From: Odoribacteraceae bacterium
Lineage (GTDB): Bacteria > Bacteroidota > Bacteroidia > Bacteroidales > Marinifilaceae
Reading direction: 5' to 3'
Assembly (NCBI GenBank): GCA_031279175.1
Contig: JAITJA010000172.1
Coordinates: forward strand, 1-15,666
Length of the DNA stretch: 15,666 nt
Both the position numbers and the translations under genes were made by a program. The notes under the pieces are model-generated. The model saw only the letters and a list, made by a program, of their open reading frames with translations. It was not told the DNA's origin and made no database searches. Below are positions 8,793-14,792 of the stretch, piece by piece (positions within the stretch are counted from its first letter, which is position 1; the number at the start of each line of letters is the position of its first letter).

Positions 8793-10259
8793 ATGAAGTA
8801 CACCTTATTATTCTTATCGCTCCTCCTCGCGGGGGCGTTGCACGGGCAAGAGTTCCCGAAGCGGGAGTTTCGCGGGGCATGGATACAAACCGTCTTCCAG
8901 GCAGAGTACGCCCGCATGACGACGGACGAGATGAAAGCCGATTTCTCGAGGAAGCTTGACCACCTGCGCACCGCCGGCATGAACGTGATCCTCTTTCAGG
9001 TGAGGCCGGAGGCCGACGCGTGGTATGCCTCGAGCCTCGAGCCGTGGAGTCGATTCCTCGCCGGGAAACAGGGCGTCGCGCCAGAGCCGTTCTTCGACCC
9101 GATGAGGTTTCTCGTCAACGAGTGCCACCGCCGGGGCATGGAGTTCCACGCCTGGATTAATCCTTTCCGGGCGGGAACGTCCGGTGTCGACCACCTGGCG
9201 GCGGATCACCTCTATCACCGCCACCCGGAGTGGTTCGTCCGTTATAACGGGCAGTTGCTCTTCGACCCCGGGCGGCCCGAGGGGCGGCAGCACCTCCTCG
9301 ACGTGGCGCGCGACATCGTCAGCCGGTATGACGTTGACGCCATCCATCTCGATGATTATTTCTACCCTTACCCCGCCGGCCTCCCCTTCCCCGATGACGA
9401 GAGTTTCAAGGAACACGGGAAGGGACTCGGGCGGGCCGACTGGCGGCGGGAGAATATCAACCGGCTGGTGCGCGAGCTGAAGCAGACGATACGCGACGTC
9501 AAGCCCTGGGTACGTCTCGGCATCAGTCCGTTCGGCATCTACCGCAACAAGAAGGATACCCCCGACGGCAGCGGCAGCGATACCCGCGGCACGCAAGCTT
9601 ACGCCGACCTGTACGCCGACGTGCTCCTGTGGGAAAGAAGCGGCTGGATCGATTACGTCATCCCGCAAATCTACTGGGAGACCGGGCACGAGGTCGCCGG
9701 ACACGTCACCCTCGCCCGCTGGTGGAACGAGAACGCCCGCCACGCCCACCTCTATACCGGCCAGGACGTGGCCAGGACGATGAAGGCCGGTGAACTCGGG
9801 AAGAAGATAAACCTCTCCCGCGCTCTTTCACGCGTGAAGGGAAATTGCTTCTGGCCCGCTAACGAGATCCTCCGCGATAACGGTGGCGTCGCCGACAGCC
9901 TCGTCGCGTGTTACCACCGCTACCCGGCGTTGTTGCCTGCCTATCGCGCGCTCTCCTCGCGTCGTCCCTCGCGTGTCGAGCGGCCGCGGGTATCGCGTGT
10001 CGACGGGGGCTACGCGCTCGAGTGGGGCGTGAAGAAGGAGCGGGACGAGGAGCATCTCCCGCGCTACTTCGTGATTTATTGCTTTGGCCCCGGCGAGCGC
10101 GTCGATCTCGACGACGCGACGAAGATCAAGGCCATCGCGACGCGTCCCGCCTGCTTCCTTCCCGCGCGCGGTCGCGTGCGGTCATACCGGATAGTGATCA
10201 CGGCGGTGGACCGCTATCACAATGAATCGCGGGGCCGTCGGGTCGTGCTGGAGCTCTGA
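8793..10259 (+). CDS. Secreted GHL10-type (DUF187/YngK-like) glycosyl-hydrolase-like protein
   Basis: Residues 1-19 form a signal peptide (hydrophobic core LLFLSLLLAGALHG, then QE), so the protein is exported to the periplasm or beyond. The mature start KREFRGAWIQTV and the blocks MNVILFQVRPEADAWYAS (63-80), GMEFHAWINPFRAG (115-128), DAIHLDDYFYPYP (182-194), VRLGISPFGIYRN (240-252) and DYVIPQIYWE (287-296) are the ordered beta-strand motifs of the GHL10 TIM barrel, a family related to glycoside hydrolases whose substrate is poorly defined. A likely fibronectin-III-like domain closes the protein (about 396-488, with RSYRIVITAVDRYHNES). The length of 488 is usual. It begins 18 bases after the nuclease gene with no promoter between, so it is probably co-transcribed with it; the functional link is unclear. 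Role in cell-wall or glycan turnover is inference. Confidence 0.88.
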   Translation: MKYTLLFLSLLLAGALHGQEFPKREFRGAWIQTVFQAEYARMTTDEMKADFSRKLDHLRTAGMNVILFQVRPEADAWYASSLEPWSRFLAGKQGVAPEPFFDPMRFLVNECHRRGMEFHAWINPFRAGTSGVDHLAADHLYHRHPEWFVRYNGQLLFDPGRPEGRQHLLDVARDIVSRYDVDAIHLDDYFYPYPAGLPFPDDESFKEHGKGLGRADWRRENINRLVRELKQTIRDVKPWVRLGISPFGIYRNKKDTPDGSGSDTRGTQAYADLYADVLLWERSGWIDYVIPQIYWETGHEVAGHVTLARWWNENARHAHLYTGQDVARTMKAGELGKKINLSRALSRVKGNCFWPANEILRDNGGVADSLVACYHRYPALLPAYRALSSRRPSRVERPRVSRVDGGYALEWGVKKERDEEHLPRYFVIYCFGPGERVDLDDATKIKAIATRPACFLPARGRVRSYRIVITAVDRYHNESRGRRVVLEL

Positions 10260-10370
10260 CGGGGAGGCTTTCTTTCTTGTCATTACTAAACCTTTTTTCC
10301 TTCTCGTTGTCATACTACCGGTGGCGTCAAAACCGGCGTCTCCAAGAGTTTAACCTTAAATAAAAAGATC

Positions 10371-10850
10371 ATGAAAACAGTAATGTTAATGTTATCGGCC
10401 ATGCTGGCCTTCTCGTTTGGCGCGACGGCGCAACAGGGTGGCGGCAGGCAAAGGGTCTCCCCCGAGGAGATGCTCAAGCAACGCCTCGAAACAGTGAAGA
10501 AAGAGGTGAAGTTGACCGCGGAACAAGAAAAACAGGTTTCGGCACTTTTCACCGAGACCCAGAAGAAACAACAGGAGATGTTCCAGGCAAGTAGAACGCG
10601 GAACGAGGGCGGGGGAAATCAAGGCTGGCAAGAAGTCCGCGAAAAGATGCAAAAACTACAAGATGAAGAGACCGCGGCGATCAAGAAGATCTTGAACGAG
10701 GAGCAGTTTAAAGCCTACTCCGCCATGCTCGAGAAGCAACGCAAGGAGCAGGAAGAGAGAATGCGCTCGCGCGGTCAAGGTGGACAGGGCGGCCCTGGTG
10801 GCGGTGGCCCTGGTGGCGGTGGCCCCGGTGGTGGTGGTGGACCGCGTTAA
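10371..10850 (+). CDS. Small periplasmic Spy/LTXXQ-like protein with Gly-Pro-rich tail
   Basis: A signal peptide (1-20, ending GATA-QQ) precedes a helical, highly charged body with two LTXXQ-like motifs, LTAEQ (48-52) and LNEEQ (108-112). This arrangement is known from Spy/CpxP-type periplasmic stress proteins and from similar small Bacteroidota proteins. The helices EEMLKQRLETVKKEVKL and EVREKMQKLQDEETAAIKKIL are coiled-coil-like. Residues 136-159 are almost only Gly and Pro, encoded by a 15-base tandem repeat. A paralogue starts 12 bases downstream (IKKILxxEQxKAY is shared), so the two form an operon by tandem duplication. Chaperone or metal-binding activity is inferred from the motif only. 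No clean promoter was seen in the 110 bases upstream. Confidence 0.75.
   Translation: MKTVMLMLSAMLAFSFGATAQQGGGRQRVSPEEMLKQRLETVKKEVKLTAEQEKQVSALFTETQKKQQEMFQASRTRNEGGGNQGWQEVREKMQKLQDEETAAIKKILNEEQFKAYSAMLEKQRKEQEERMRSRGQGGQGGPGGGGPGGGGPGGGGGPR
10791..10835 (+). repeat. 15-base tandem repeat encoding Gly-Pro-Gly-Gly-Gly
   Basis: Three copies of a 15-base unit lie at 10791-10805, 10806-10820 and 10821-10835. The first two are identical (GGCCCTGGTGGCGGT) and the third differs at two positions. They encode the GPGGG repeats of the tail of the Spy-like protein. Copy number could change by slippage without breaking the frame. Confidence 0.9.
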
Positions 10851-10862
10851 ACGAGAGTATCC

Positions 10863-11252
10863 ATGACAGTACTTGTAAAGATACTCGCGTTCATCGCGTC
10901 GCTCCTGTTCGCGTTGCCGACCTTTTCCCAGGTGAGGGGAACACCGGAGGATTTCGCCCGGAAACGGCTGGAAAACGTGCAGAAGGCAACAAAGATCTCC
11001 GAACAGCAGGAAAAGGAGTTGATAGCACTCTTCCTCGATACCATGAATAAACGCGACGAGGCCTTCGCCGCGCGACGGGAAAACGGCGAAAGCCGCGAGG
11101 TTTCCCAGGCAAAAATCCAGAAGATAAGGGACGAGGAGATGGCCAAGATCAAGAAAATCCTCTCGCCGGAACAGGCGAAAGCCTATACCGACTATCTCGA
11201 GAAGATGAAACAAGAAGCAGGACAACGACAGGTTGACCAGGAAAAGAAGTAA
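10863..11252 (+). CDS. Second small periplasmic Spy/LTXXQ-like protein
   Basis: The 129 residues have a signal peptide (1-22, with core ILAFIASLLFALPT, then SQ) and an all-helical charged body: DFARKRLENVQKATKISEQQEKE, then KIQKIRDEEMAKIKKIL (84-100) and SPEQAKAYTDYLEKMKQEA. KISEQQ (44-49) and LSPEQ (100-104) stand where the LTXXQ motifs of its upstream paralogue are. It lacks the Gly-rich tail. The 12-base gap to the upstream gene and the terminator 24 bases downstream define a two-gene operon. The function is not established; a periplasmic stress or binding role is likely. Confidence 0.72.
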   Translation: MTVLVKILAFIASLLFALPTFSQVRGTPEDFARKRLENVQKATKISEQQEKELIALFLDTMNKRDEAFAARRENGESREVSQAKIQKIRDEEMAKIKKILSPEQAKAYTDYLEKMKQEAGQRQVDQEKK

Positions 11253-11275
11253 CGCGATAATGATCGCCATGAATC

Positions 11276-11313
11276 GCTGCCGCGGGAACGTTCTCGCGGC
11301 AGCGCTGTTTTAT
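11276..11313 (+). terminator. Rho-independent terminator of the Spy-like operon
   Basis: GCTGCCGCG (11276-11284) pairs perfectly with CGCGGCAGC (11295-11303); the loop contains the self-complementary GAACGTTC, which lengthens the stem. TTTTATAT follows from 11308. It stands 24 bases after the last stop codon. Confidence 0.85.
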
Positions 11314-11440
11314 ATCCCGAGGTATTTTACTCGCGCGATAAATCAACGCGTGCGCGACATGAATACATGCTCGCTTGCCCGGTATCACGCGACACCCGAG
11401 TAGTGGCTCGCGGGACTGGAGGAGCGAGTAGTCCAAGAAA

Positions 11441-11469
11441 AACCCGCGCGAAGCTTCTTCGCGCGGGTT
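11441..11469 (-). terminator. Terminator of ychF, perfect 13-bp stem
   Basis: AACCCGCGCGAAG (11441-11453) and CTTCGCGCGGGTT (11457-11469) form a perfect 13-bp stem with a three-base loop. On the minus strand the stem runs into TTTTTCTT, and it lies 31 bases after the ychF stop, so it ends that gene. On the plus strand TTCTTTC follows, so it may also stop leftover transcription from the Spy-like operon. Confidence 0.88.
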
Positions 11470-11500
11470 CTTTCATATCGTTTCTCGTGTGGCATTCCCC

Positions 11501-12601
11501 TCAAGTATTAACGCGGAAATGCATCACGTCGCCATCCTTCACGACATACTCCTTTCCTTCCACGCTCATCTTCCCTGCTTCCTTACACTTGGCTTCCGAG
11601 CCGAGCTCGATATAATCATTGAACTTGATCACCTCGGCGCGGATAAACCCCTTCTCGAAGTCGGAATGGATAATCCCGGCGGCCTGTGGAGCTTTCATCC
11701 CCTCGCGGAACGTCCACGCGCGCACCTCCTTTGGGCCTGCCGTGAAATAAGTACGCAACTTCAGCAAGTCATACGCGGCACGGATCAGCTGGTCTGTCCC
11801 TGCTTTTTCCAGCCCGAGTTCCTGCAAGAACATCGTCCTCTCCTCCGGCCACTCCAGCTCGGAGATAGTGGCTTCCACCCCGATACAGATCTTCAGCACG
11901 CTTGCCTCCTCCTTCTTCACCGCCTTCTTCACCGCCTTCACGTGCTGGTTATCATTCTCCACGGTGTTCTCGTCGATGTTACATACATACAGCACCGGTT
12001 TATTCGTCAACAGCATCAGCTCGTTGGCCACCTCCTGTCGTGCCTTATCCAGCTTCACCGCGCGCGCCGATTCGCCCCTTAACAGGTGCTCCCGGTAGAG
12101 TTGCAGCACCTCCACGAGCACCTTGGCGTGGGCGTCGCCCCCTGCTTTCGCCCGTTTCTCCTCGCGCGCCAGACGCGCCTCTACCGTCTCCAGGTCCTTC
12201 AGTTGCAGCTCCGTGTCGAGCGTCTCCTTGTCCCGGACGGGATCCACCGTCCCGTCGACGTGTATGATATTATCGTCATCGAAGCAGCGCAGCACGTGAA
12301 TAATCGCGTCCGCTTCCCGGATATGCGACAAAAACTTGTTGCCCAGCCCCTCGCCCCGGGAGGCCCCCTTGACTAACCCCGCTATATCGACGATATCGAC
12401 GACGGCGTGTATCACGTCTTCCGGGGCCACTAGTGACGCCAGTGCATACAACCGGTCATCCGGCACGATAATCCTTCCCACGTTCGGCTCGATCGTGCAA
12501 AACGGGAAATTTGCTGCCTGCACCCGCGCGTTGCTCAGGCAATTGAAAAGAGTTGATTTCCCCACGTTCGGTAACCCGACAATTCCACAATGTAAACTCA
12601 T
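11501..12601 (-). CDS. ychF: Redox/ribosome-associated ATPase YchF (OLA1 family)
   Basis: This cytoplasmic P-loop NTPase of the Obg superfamily binds ribosomes and prefers ATP to GTP. The 366 residues are the usual full length. Visible motifs are G1 GLPNVGKST (9-17), the switch I region with NFPFCTIEPNVG (31-42), G3 DIAGLVKGAS (72-81), the altered G4 motif NIDE (208-211) that explains the relaxed base specificity, a charged coiled coil (about 130-180), and the TGS domain (about 280-363, with TFREGMKAPQAAGIIHSDFEKGFIRAEV and the ending DGDVMHFRV). Start at the ATG, giving the standard MSLHCGIVGLPNVG. It lies downstream of the decayed gene at 12665-13370 on the same strand with a 63-base AT-rich gap. 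The gene is intact, in contrast to that neighbour. Confidence 0.97.
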   Translation of the reverse strand: MSLHCGIVGLPNVGKSTLFNCLSNARVQAANFPFCTIEPNVGRIIVPDDRLYALASLVAPEDVIHAVVDIVDIAGLVKGASRGEGLGNKFLSHIREADAIIHVLRCFDDDNIIHVDGTVDPVRDKETLDTELQLKDLETVEARLAREEKRAKAGGDAHAKVLVEVLQLYREHLLRGESARAVKLDKARQEVANELMLLTNKPVLYVCNIDENTVENDNQHVKAVKKAVKKEEASVLKICIGVEATISELEWPEERTMFLQELGLEKAGTDQLIRAAYDLLKLRTYFTAGPKEVRAWTFREGMKAPQAAGIIHSDFEKGFIRAEVIKFNDYIELGSEAKCKEAGKMSVEGKEYVVKDGDVMHFRVNT

Positions 12602-12664
12602 GATCTTCTTATTTTAAATTATTCAATAACGATGATAAAACGTCTCGTGCGGTCAGCGCGCCGG

Positions 12665-13370
12665 TCACGGGACAATCGCGCTCAGGATAGCCCCGCGAAT
12701 CCCCTTGACGCCCCGGTTGTTGACCCAGCAAAGCATGTAGTAGAACGCTTTCCCCCGCTCCTCCTCCTGGAAATGGAAAACGAACGGCGAGGAGGTGGCG
12801 AAAACCACCGACGACAAGTCTGCTTCCGTCAACTCCAGGTTCGGCCTCTCGCGCAACGTCTAGAAGATCATCGCCCCGCGTTGCCCGCGTGGACGCGAGC
12901 GCGCCTGGTCTTCCGTCTTCCATGCCGAGCGAAACCCGATCTCGAGTATTCGAATCCTCGACCTGTCGATACGCTCCCTGGCGGGTGTTCCGCGACTGGC
13001 GTCGAGCGGCTTCTCTTGTCGTTTCGTTTCGGGAACAGCATCTGCTCCATGTCTATGTTTGTCGCGAGCATGTTCCCGCGCACGAGGGAGGTATACAACG
13101 TCCTGTACACTTGCTTCAACGCCTTCTCTGTCTCCAGGAAGGCGTCGCGGACGAGTGACGAGCGCGTCCGTTCGTTTGCCCACGCCTCGTGCGTTACCAG
13201 GTAGCGCTCGTAGCGCGGGGTAAATTCCTCGTCGGTCCATTTCCCTGAGGGGGTATTCGATCCAAGCCCCATCCGCGTCCTGTTGTTTGTTTCAGGTAAT
13301 CGAACATCTGCGTGACTTGATCGAACAACTTCGCGTGTTTCTGTTCCATCCAATCCGGGTTCCCGCTCAT
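12665..13370 (-). pseudogene. Decayed gene for a Bacteroidota protein of unknown function (two frameshifts, one TAG)
   Basis: Three frames together give one protein of about 234 residues. Segment 1 starts at the ATG at 13370 (MSGNPDWMEQKHAKLF, then FDYLKQT). The frame shifts in the repeat AAACAAACAAC (about 13281-13292), where loss of one A from an (AAAC)3 tract explains it. Segment 2 reads NRTRMGLGSNTPSGKWTDEE through MLFPKRNDKR to about AEHPPGS. A second one-base loss near 12968-12985 leads to segment 3 (RIRILEIGFRSAW, then RPRGQRGAMIF). TAG at 12860-12862 interrupts it, yet the frame goes on with LRERPNLELTEADLSS and ERGKAFYYMLCWVNNRGVKG to TGA at 12665. The pattern matches, from memory, a conserved Bacteroidota hypothetical family that ends in a fibronectin-like domain; I know no function. 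It has a good promoter at 13483-13513. Intact codon patterns in all segments suggest recent decay, or sequence errors. Confidence 0.8.
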
Positions 13371-13482
13371 CGTTTCTTTTTTAAATGGTTACTGGTATTA
13401 TTCCCCGCGCGGCCCTCGCGTCCTCCTCCATGCTTCCCGCCTCTTTCTCCATGCCCCTCTCGCTCACCCCCGCGCGCACCGT

Positions 13483-13513
13483 CAAAGGTACGACATCTCG
13501 CGCAATACTCAAC
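13483..13513 (-). promoter_or_regulatory. Bacteroidota-type promoter of the decayed gene
   Basis: On the minus strand GTTG (13513-13510) is followed after 19 bases by TACCTTTG (13490-13483), an exact TAnnTTTG -7 box with consensus spacing. The predicted leader is about 105 bases, ending at the ATG at 13370. The promoter is well kept although the gene is broken. Confidence 0.65.
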
Positions 13514-13721
13514 GCGAATAACGTGTAAATCTGGTCGACCGGGACGGCGCGCGGGGCATCCCGCGGGGCGGGCGGTGTAATTCGCGTGGAAGAGGGGGAG
13601 ATAGGGGGAACGGGCGGGATGGTCGTGTGGCGAGAAAAGGCGTGTAAAAGGCGGGGGGGAGGGGGTGTGGGAATCGTTATTTTTAGCGATTTTCGCGGTA
13701 TAATGTAAATAGAAAGAGATC
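13514..13721 (+). other. G-rich spacer upstream of the thiF-like gene with two G-quadruplex-type motifs
   Basis: No gene is seen here. Guanine runs at 13594-13598, 13604-13608, 13612-13614 and 13616-13618 with loops of 5, 3 and 1 bases fit a G-quadruplex pattern. So do the runs at 13653-13659, 13661-13665 and 13669-13671, if the seven-G run is split. Both are on the coding strand of the following operon and just upstream of its probable promoter. Confidence 0.5.
13699..13704 (+). promoter_or_regulatory. Possible -10 box of the thiF-tusA operon
   Basis: TATAAT stands 17 bases before the ATG at 13722, in the only AT-rich stretch of the spacer. TATTTTTA at 13678-13685 is close to the TAnnTTTG consensus and is an alternative. 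No matching upstream element was found, so the assignment is weak. Confidence 0.3.
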
Positions 13722-14480
13722 ATGGAATTCACGGGGGAAGATATAATAAGGTATAGTCGGAACATTCTGCTGCCGGAGGTTGGGGCGCGAGGACAAGAGA
13801 AGATCCGGGAAGGGAAAGTGCTGGTCGTGGGCGCCGGTGGGATAGGCTCGCCGGTGATATTATACCTGGCGGCTGCCGGGGTGGGGCGGCTGGGGATCAT
13901 TGACGGGGACAAGGTAGAGTTGAGTAACTTGCAGCGGCAGGTGGTGCATTTCACGGGCGACGTGGGGCGGTCGAAGACAGCGTCGGCGGCGGTGAAGGCG
14001 CGGGCGCTGAACCCGGGCGTGGAGGTGGTGGAGATAGACGAACGCTTGTCGGCGGGGAACGCGGCGGGGATCATCTCGGGATACGACTTCGTGGTCGAGG
14101 GGTCGGACAATTTCGAGACCAAATACCTGGTGAATGACGCGTGCGCGGCGGCCGGGAAAGCCTTCTGCACGGGAGGATTGTCGCGGTTCGAGGGGCAGGC
14201 GATGACGCGCGTGCCGGGAGCCGCGTGCTACCGGTGCTTGTTCCCTGAAGAGGGGGCAGGAGCGGAGACGTGCGCGATGGCGGGCGTGCTTGGCGCGGTG
14301 GCGGGGATAACGGGGACGATCCTGGCGGCGGAGGCATTGAAATACCTGTCCGGTGCGGGGGAGTTATTGACGAACAGCCTGCTGTCGTTCGACGCGCGGA
14401 CGATGCATTTCCGGCGGCTGGAGGTGAGGCGGCGACCGGGGTGCGCGTCGTGTGGTGATGAATCAATAAAACCGAGATAG
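13722..14480 (+). CDS. HesA/MoeB/ThiF-family adenylyltransferase
   Basis: E1-like enzymes of this family adenylate the C-terminus of a ubiquitin-like sulfur carrier (MoaD, ThiS and relatives) so that it can take up sulfur. The 252 residues show the Rossmann ATP-binding motif VVGAGGIGSP (36-44), IIDGDKVELSNLQRQ (59-73) with the arginine finger, the magnesium-binding Asp129 in GSDN, and zinc ligands Cys169/Cys172 (CYRC) and Cys241/Cys244 (CASC). Cys184 (ETCAMAGVLG) falls where E. coli ThiF has its reactive Cys184. There is no C-terminal rhodanese domain, so sulfur must come from another protein; the TusA-like gene two bases downstream is the obvious candidate. No carrier protein gene (ThiS/MoaD-like) is in the window, so molybdopterin, thiamine or amino-acid sulfuration cannot be told apart. 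Stop is TAG. Confidence 0.9.
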   Translation: MEFTGEDIIRYSRNILLPEVGARGQEKIREGKVLVVGAGGIGSPVILYLAAAGVGRLGIIDGDKVELSNLQRQVVHFTGDVGRSKTASAAVKARALNPGVEVVEIDERLSAGNAAGIISGYDFVVEGSDNFETKYLVNDACAAAGKAFCTGGLSRFEGQAMTRVPGAACYRCLFPEEGAGAETCAMAGVLGAVAGITGTILAAEALKYLSGAGELLTNSLLSFDARTMHFRRLEVRRRPGCASCGDESIKPR

Positions 14481-14482
14481 AT

Positions 14483-14707
14483 ATGGCCATTCAAGAGTTA
14501 GACGTGACGCGGGATCGTTGCCCGATAACGTTCGTGAAGACGAGAATCGCGCTGGACAAGCTACTGCCCGGCGACGTGCTGCGGGTGCGGGTATCCGGCG
14601 ACGGGCCGGCGCGGAACATTCCCCGTTCGGCGGCGGAGCTGGGATTCGCGGTACGTCCCGTGATCCCGGCGGGCGACGACACCTATATTATAGAGATCGA
14701 GCGGTAG
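14483..14707 (+). CDS. TusA/SirA-family sulfur-carrier protein
   Basis: The 74 residues have the small two-layer TusA fold: an N-terminal strand, then the persulfide-bearing Cys13 in RCPITFVKTRIAL (12-24), the helix to LDKLLPGD, and strands VLRVRVSGDG and TYIIEIER. TusA proteins normally have CPxP; here it is CPIT, close to the CPMNFVKTK-type subgroup that I recall occurring beside ThiF-like genes. The ATG lies two bases after the thiF-like stop, so translation is probably coupled. It is expected to carry sulfur as a persulfide on Cys13 to the product of the upstream enzyme. It ends in TAG, which shows that TAG is an ordinary stop in this genome. Confidence 0.88.
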   Translation: MAIQELDVTRDRCPITFVKTRIALDKLLPGDVLRVRVSGDGPARNIPRSAAELGFAVRPVIPAGDDTYIIEIER

Positions 14708-14740
14708 CGGCCCGCGGCGCGCGATCGCGCCCCGCGAACA

Positions 14741-14781
14741 AACCTGTCAGCCTGGAGAGCTCCCGGGCTGACAGGTTTTTT
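14741..14781 (+). terminator. Terminator of the thiF-tusA operon
   Basis: AACCTGTCAGCC (14741-14752) pairs perfectly with GGCTGACAGGTT (14766-14777), and GGAG/CTCC in the loop extends the structure. Six T residues follow (14776-14781). It lies 33 bases after the tusA stop and ahead of the convergent thioredoxin-fold gene, so it may work both ways. Confidence 0.9.
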
Positions 14782-14792
14782 ATCGCGTCGCG

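Noticed and set aside
10315..10341. Inverted repeat CCGGT/ACCGG ahead of the Spy-like operon
   Set aside because: Only five bases per arm with a 9-base gap; expected by chance in this composition.
11314..11440. Possible small RNA or tRNA between the Spy-like operon and ychF
   Set aside because: No cloverleaf or T-loop sequence. The short repeats (CGAGTAGT at 11397 and 11425) and a 6-bp inverted repeat are too weak.
13381..13452. 23-codon open frame in the leader of the decayed gene (minus strand)
   Set aside because: It ends just before the ATG and could be a leader peptide, but it has no regulatory residue pattern or hairpins, so it is probably chance in purine-rich DNA.
13367..14170. Long minus-strand open frame over the thiF-like gene
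   Set aside because: It is the antisense shadow of a GC-rich coding region; the plus strand carries all the ThiF motifs.
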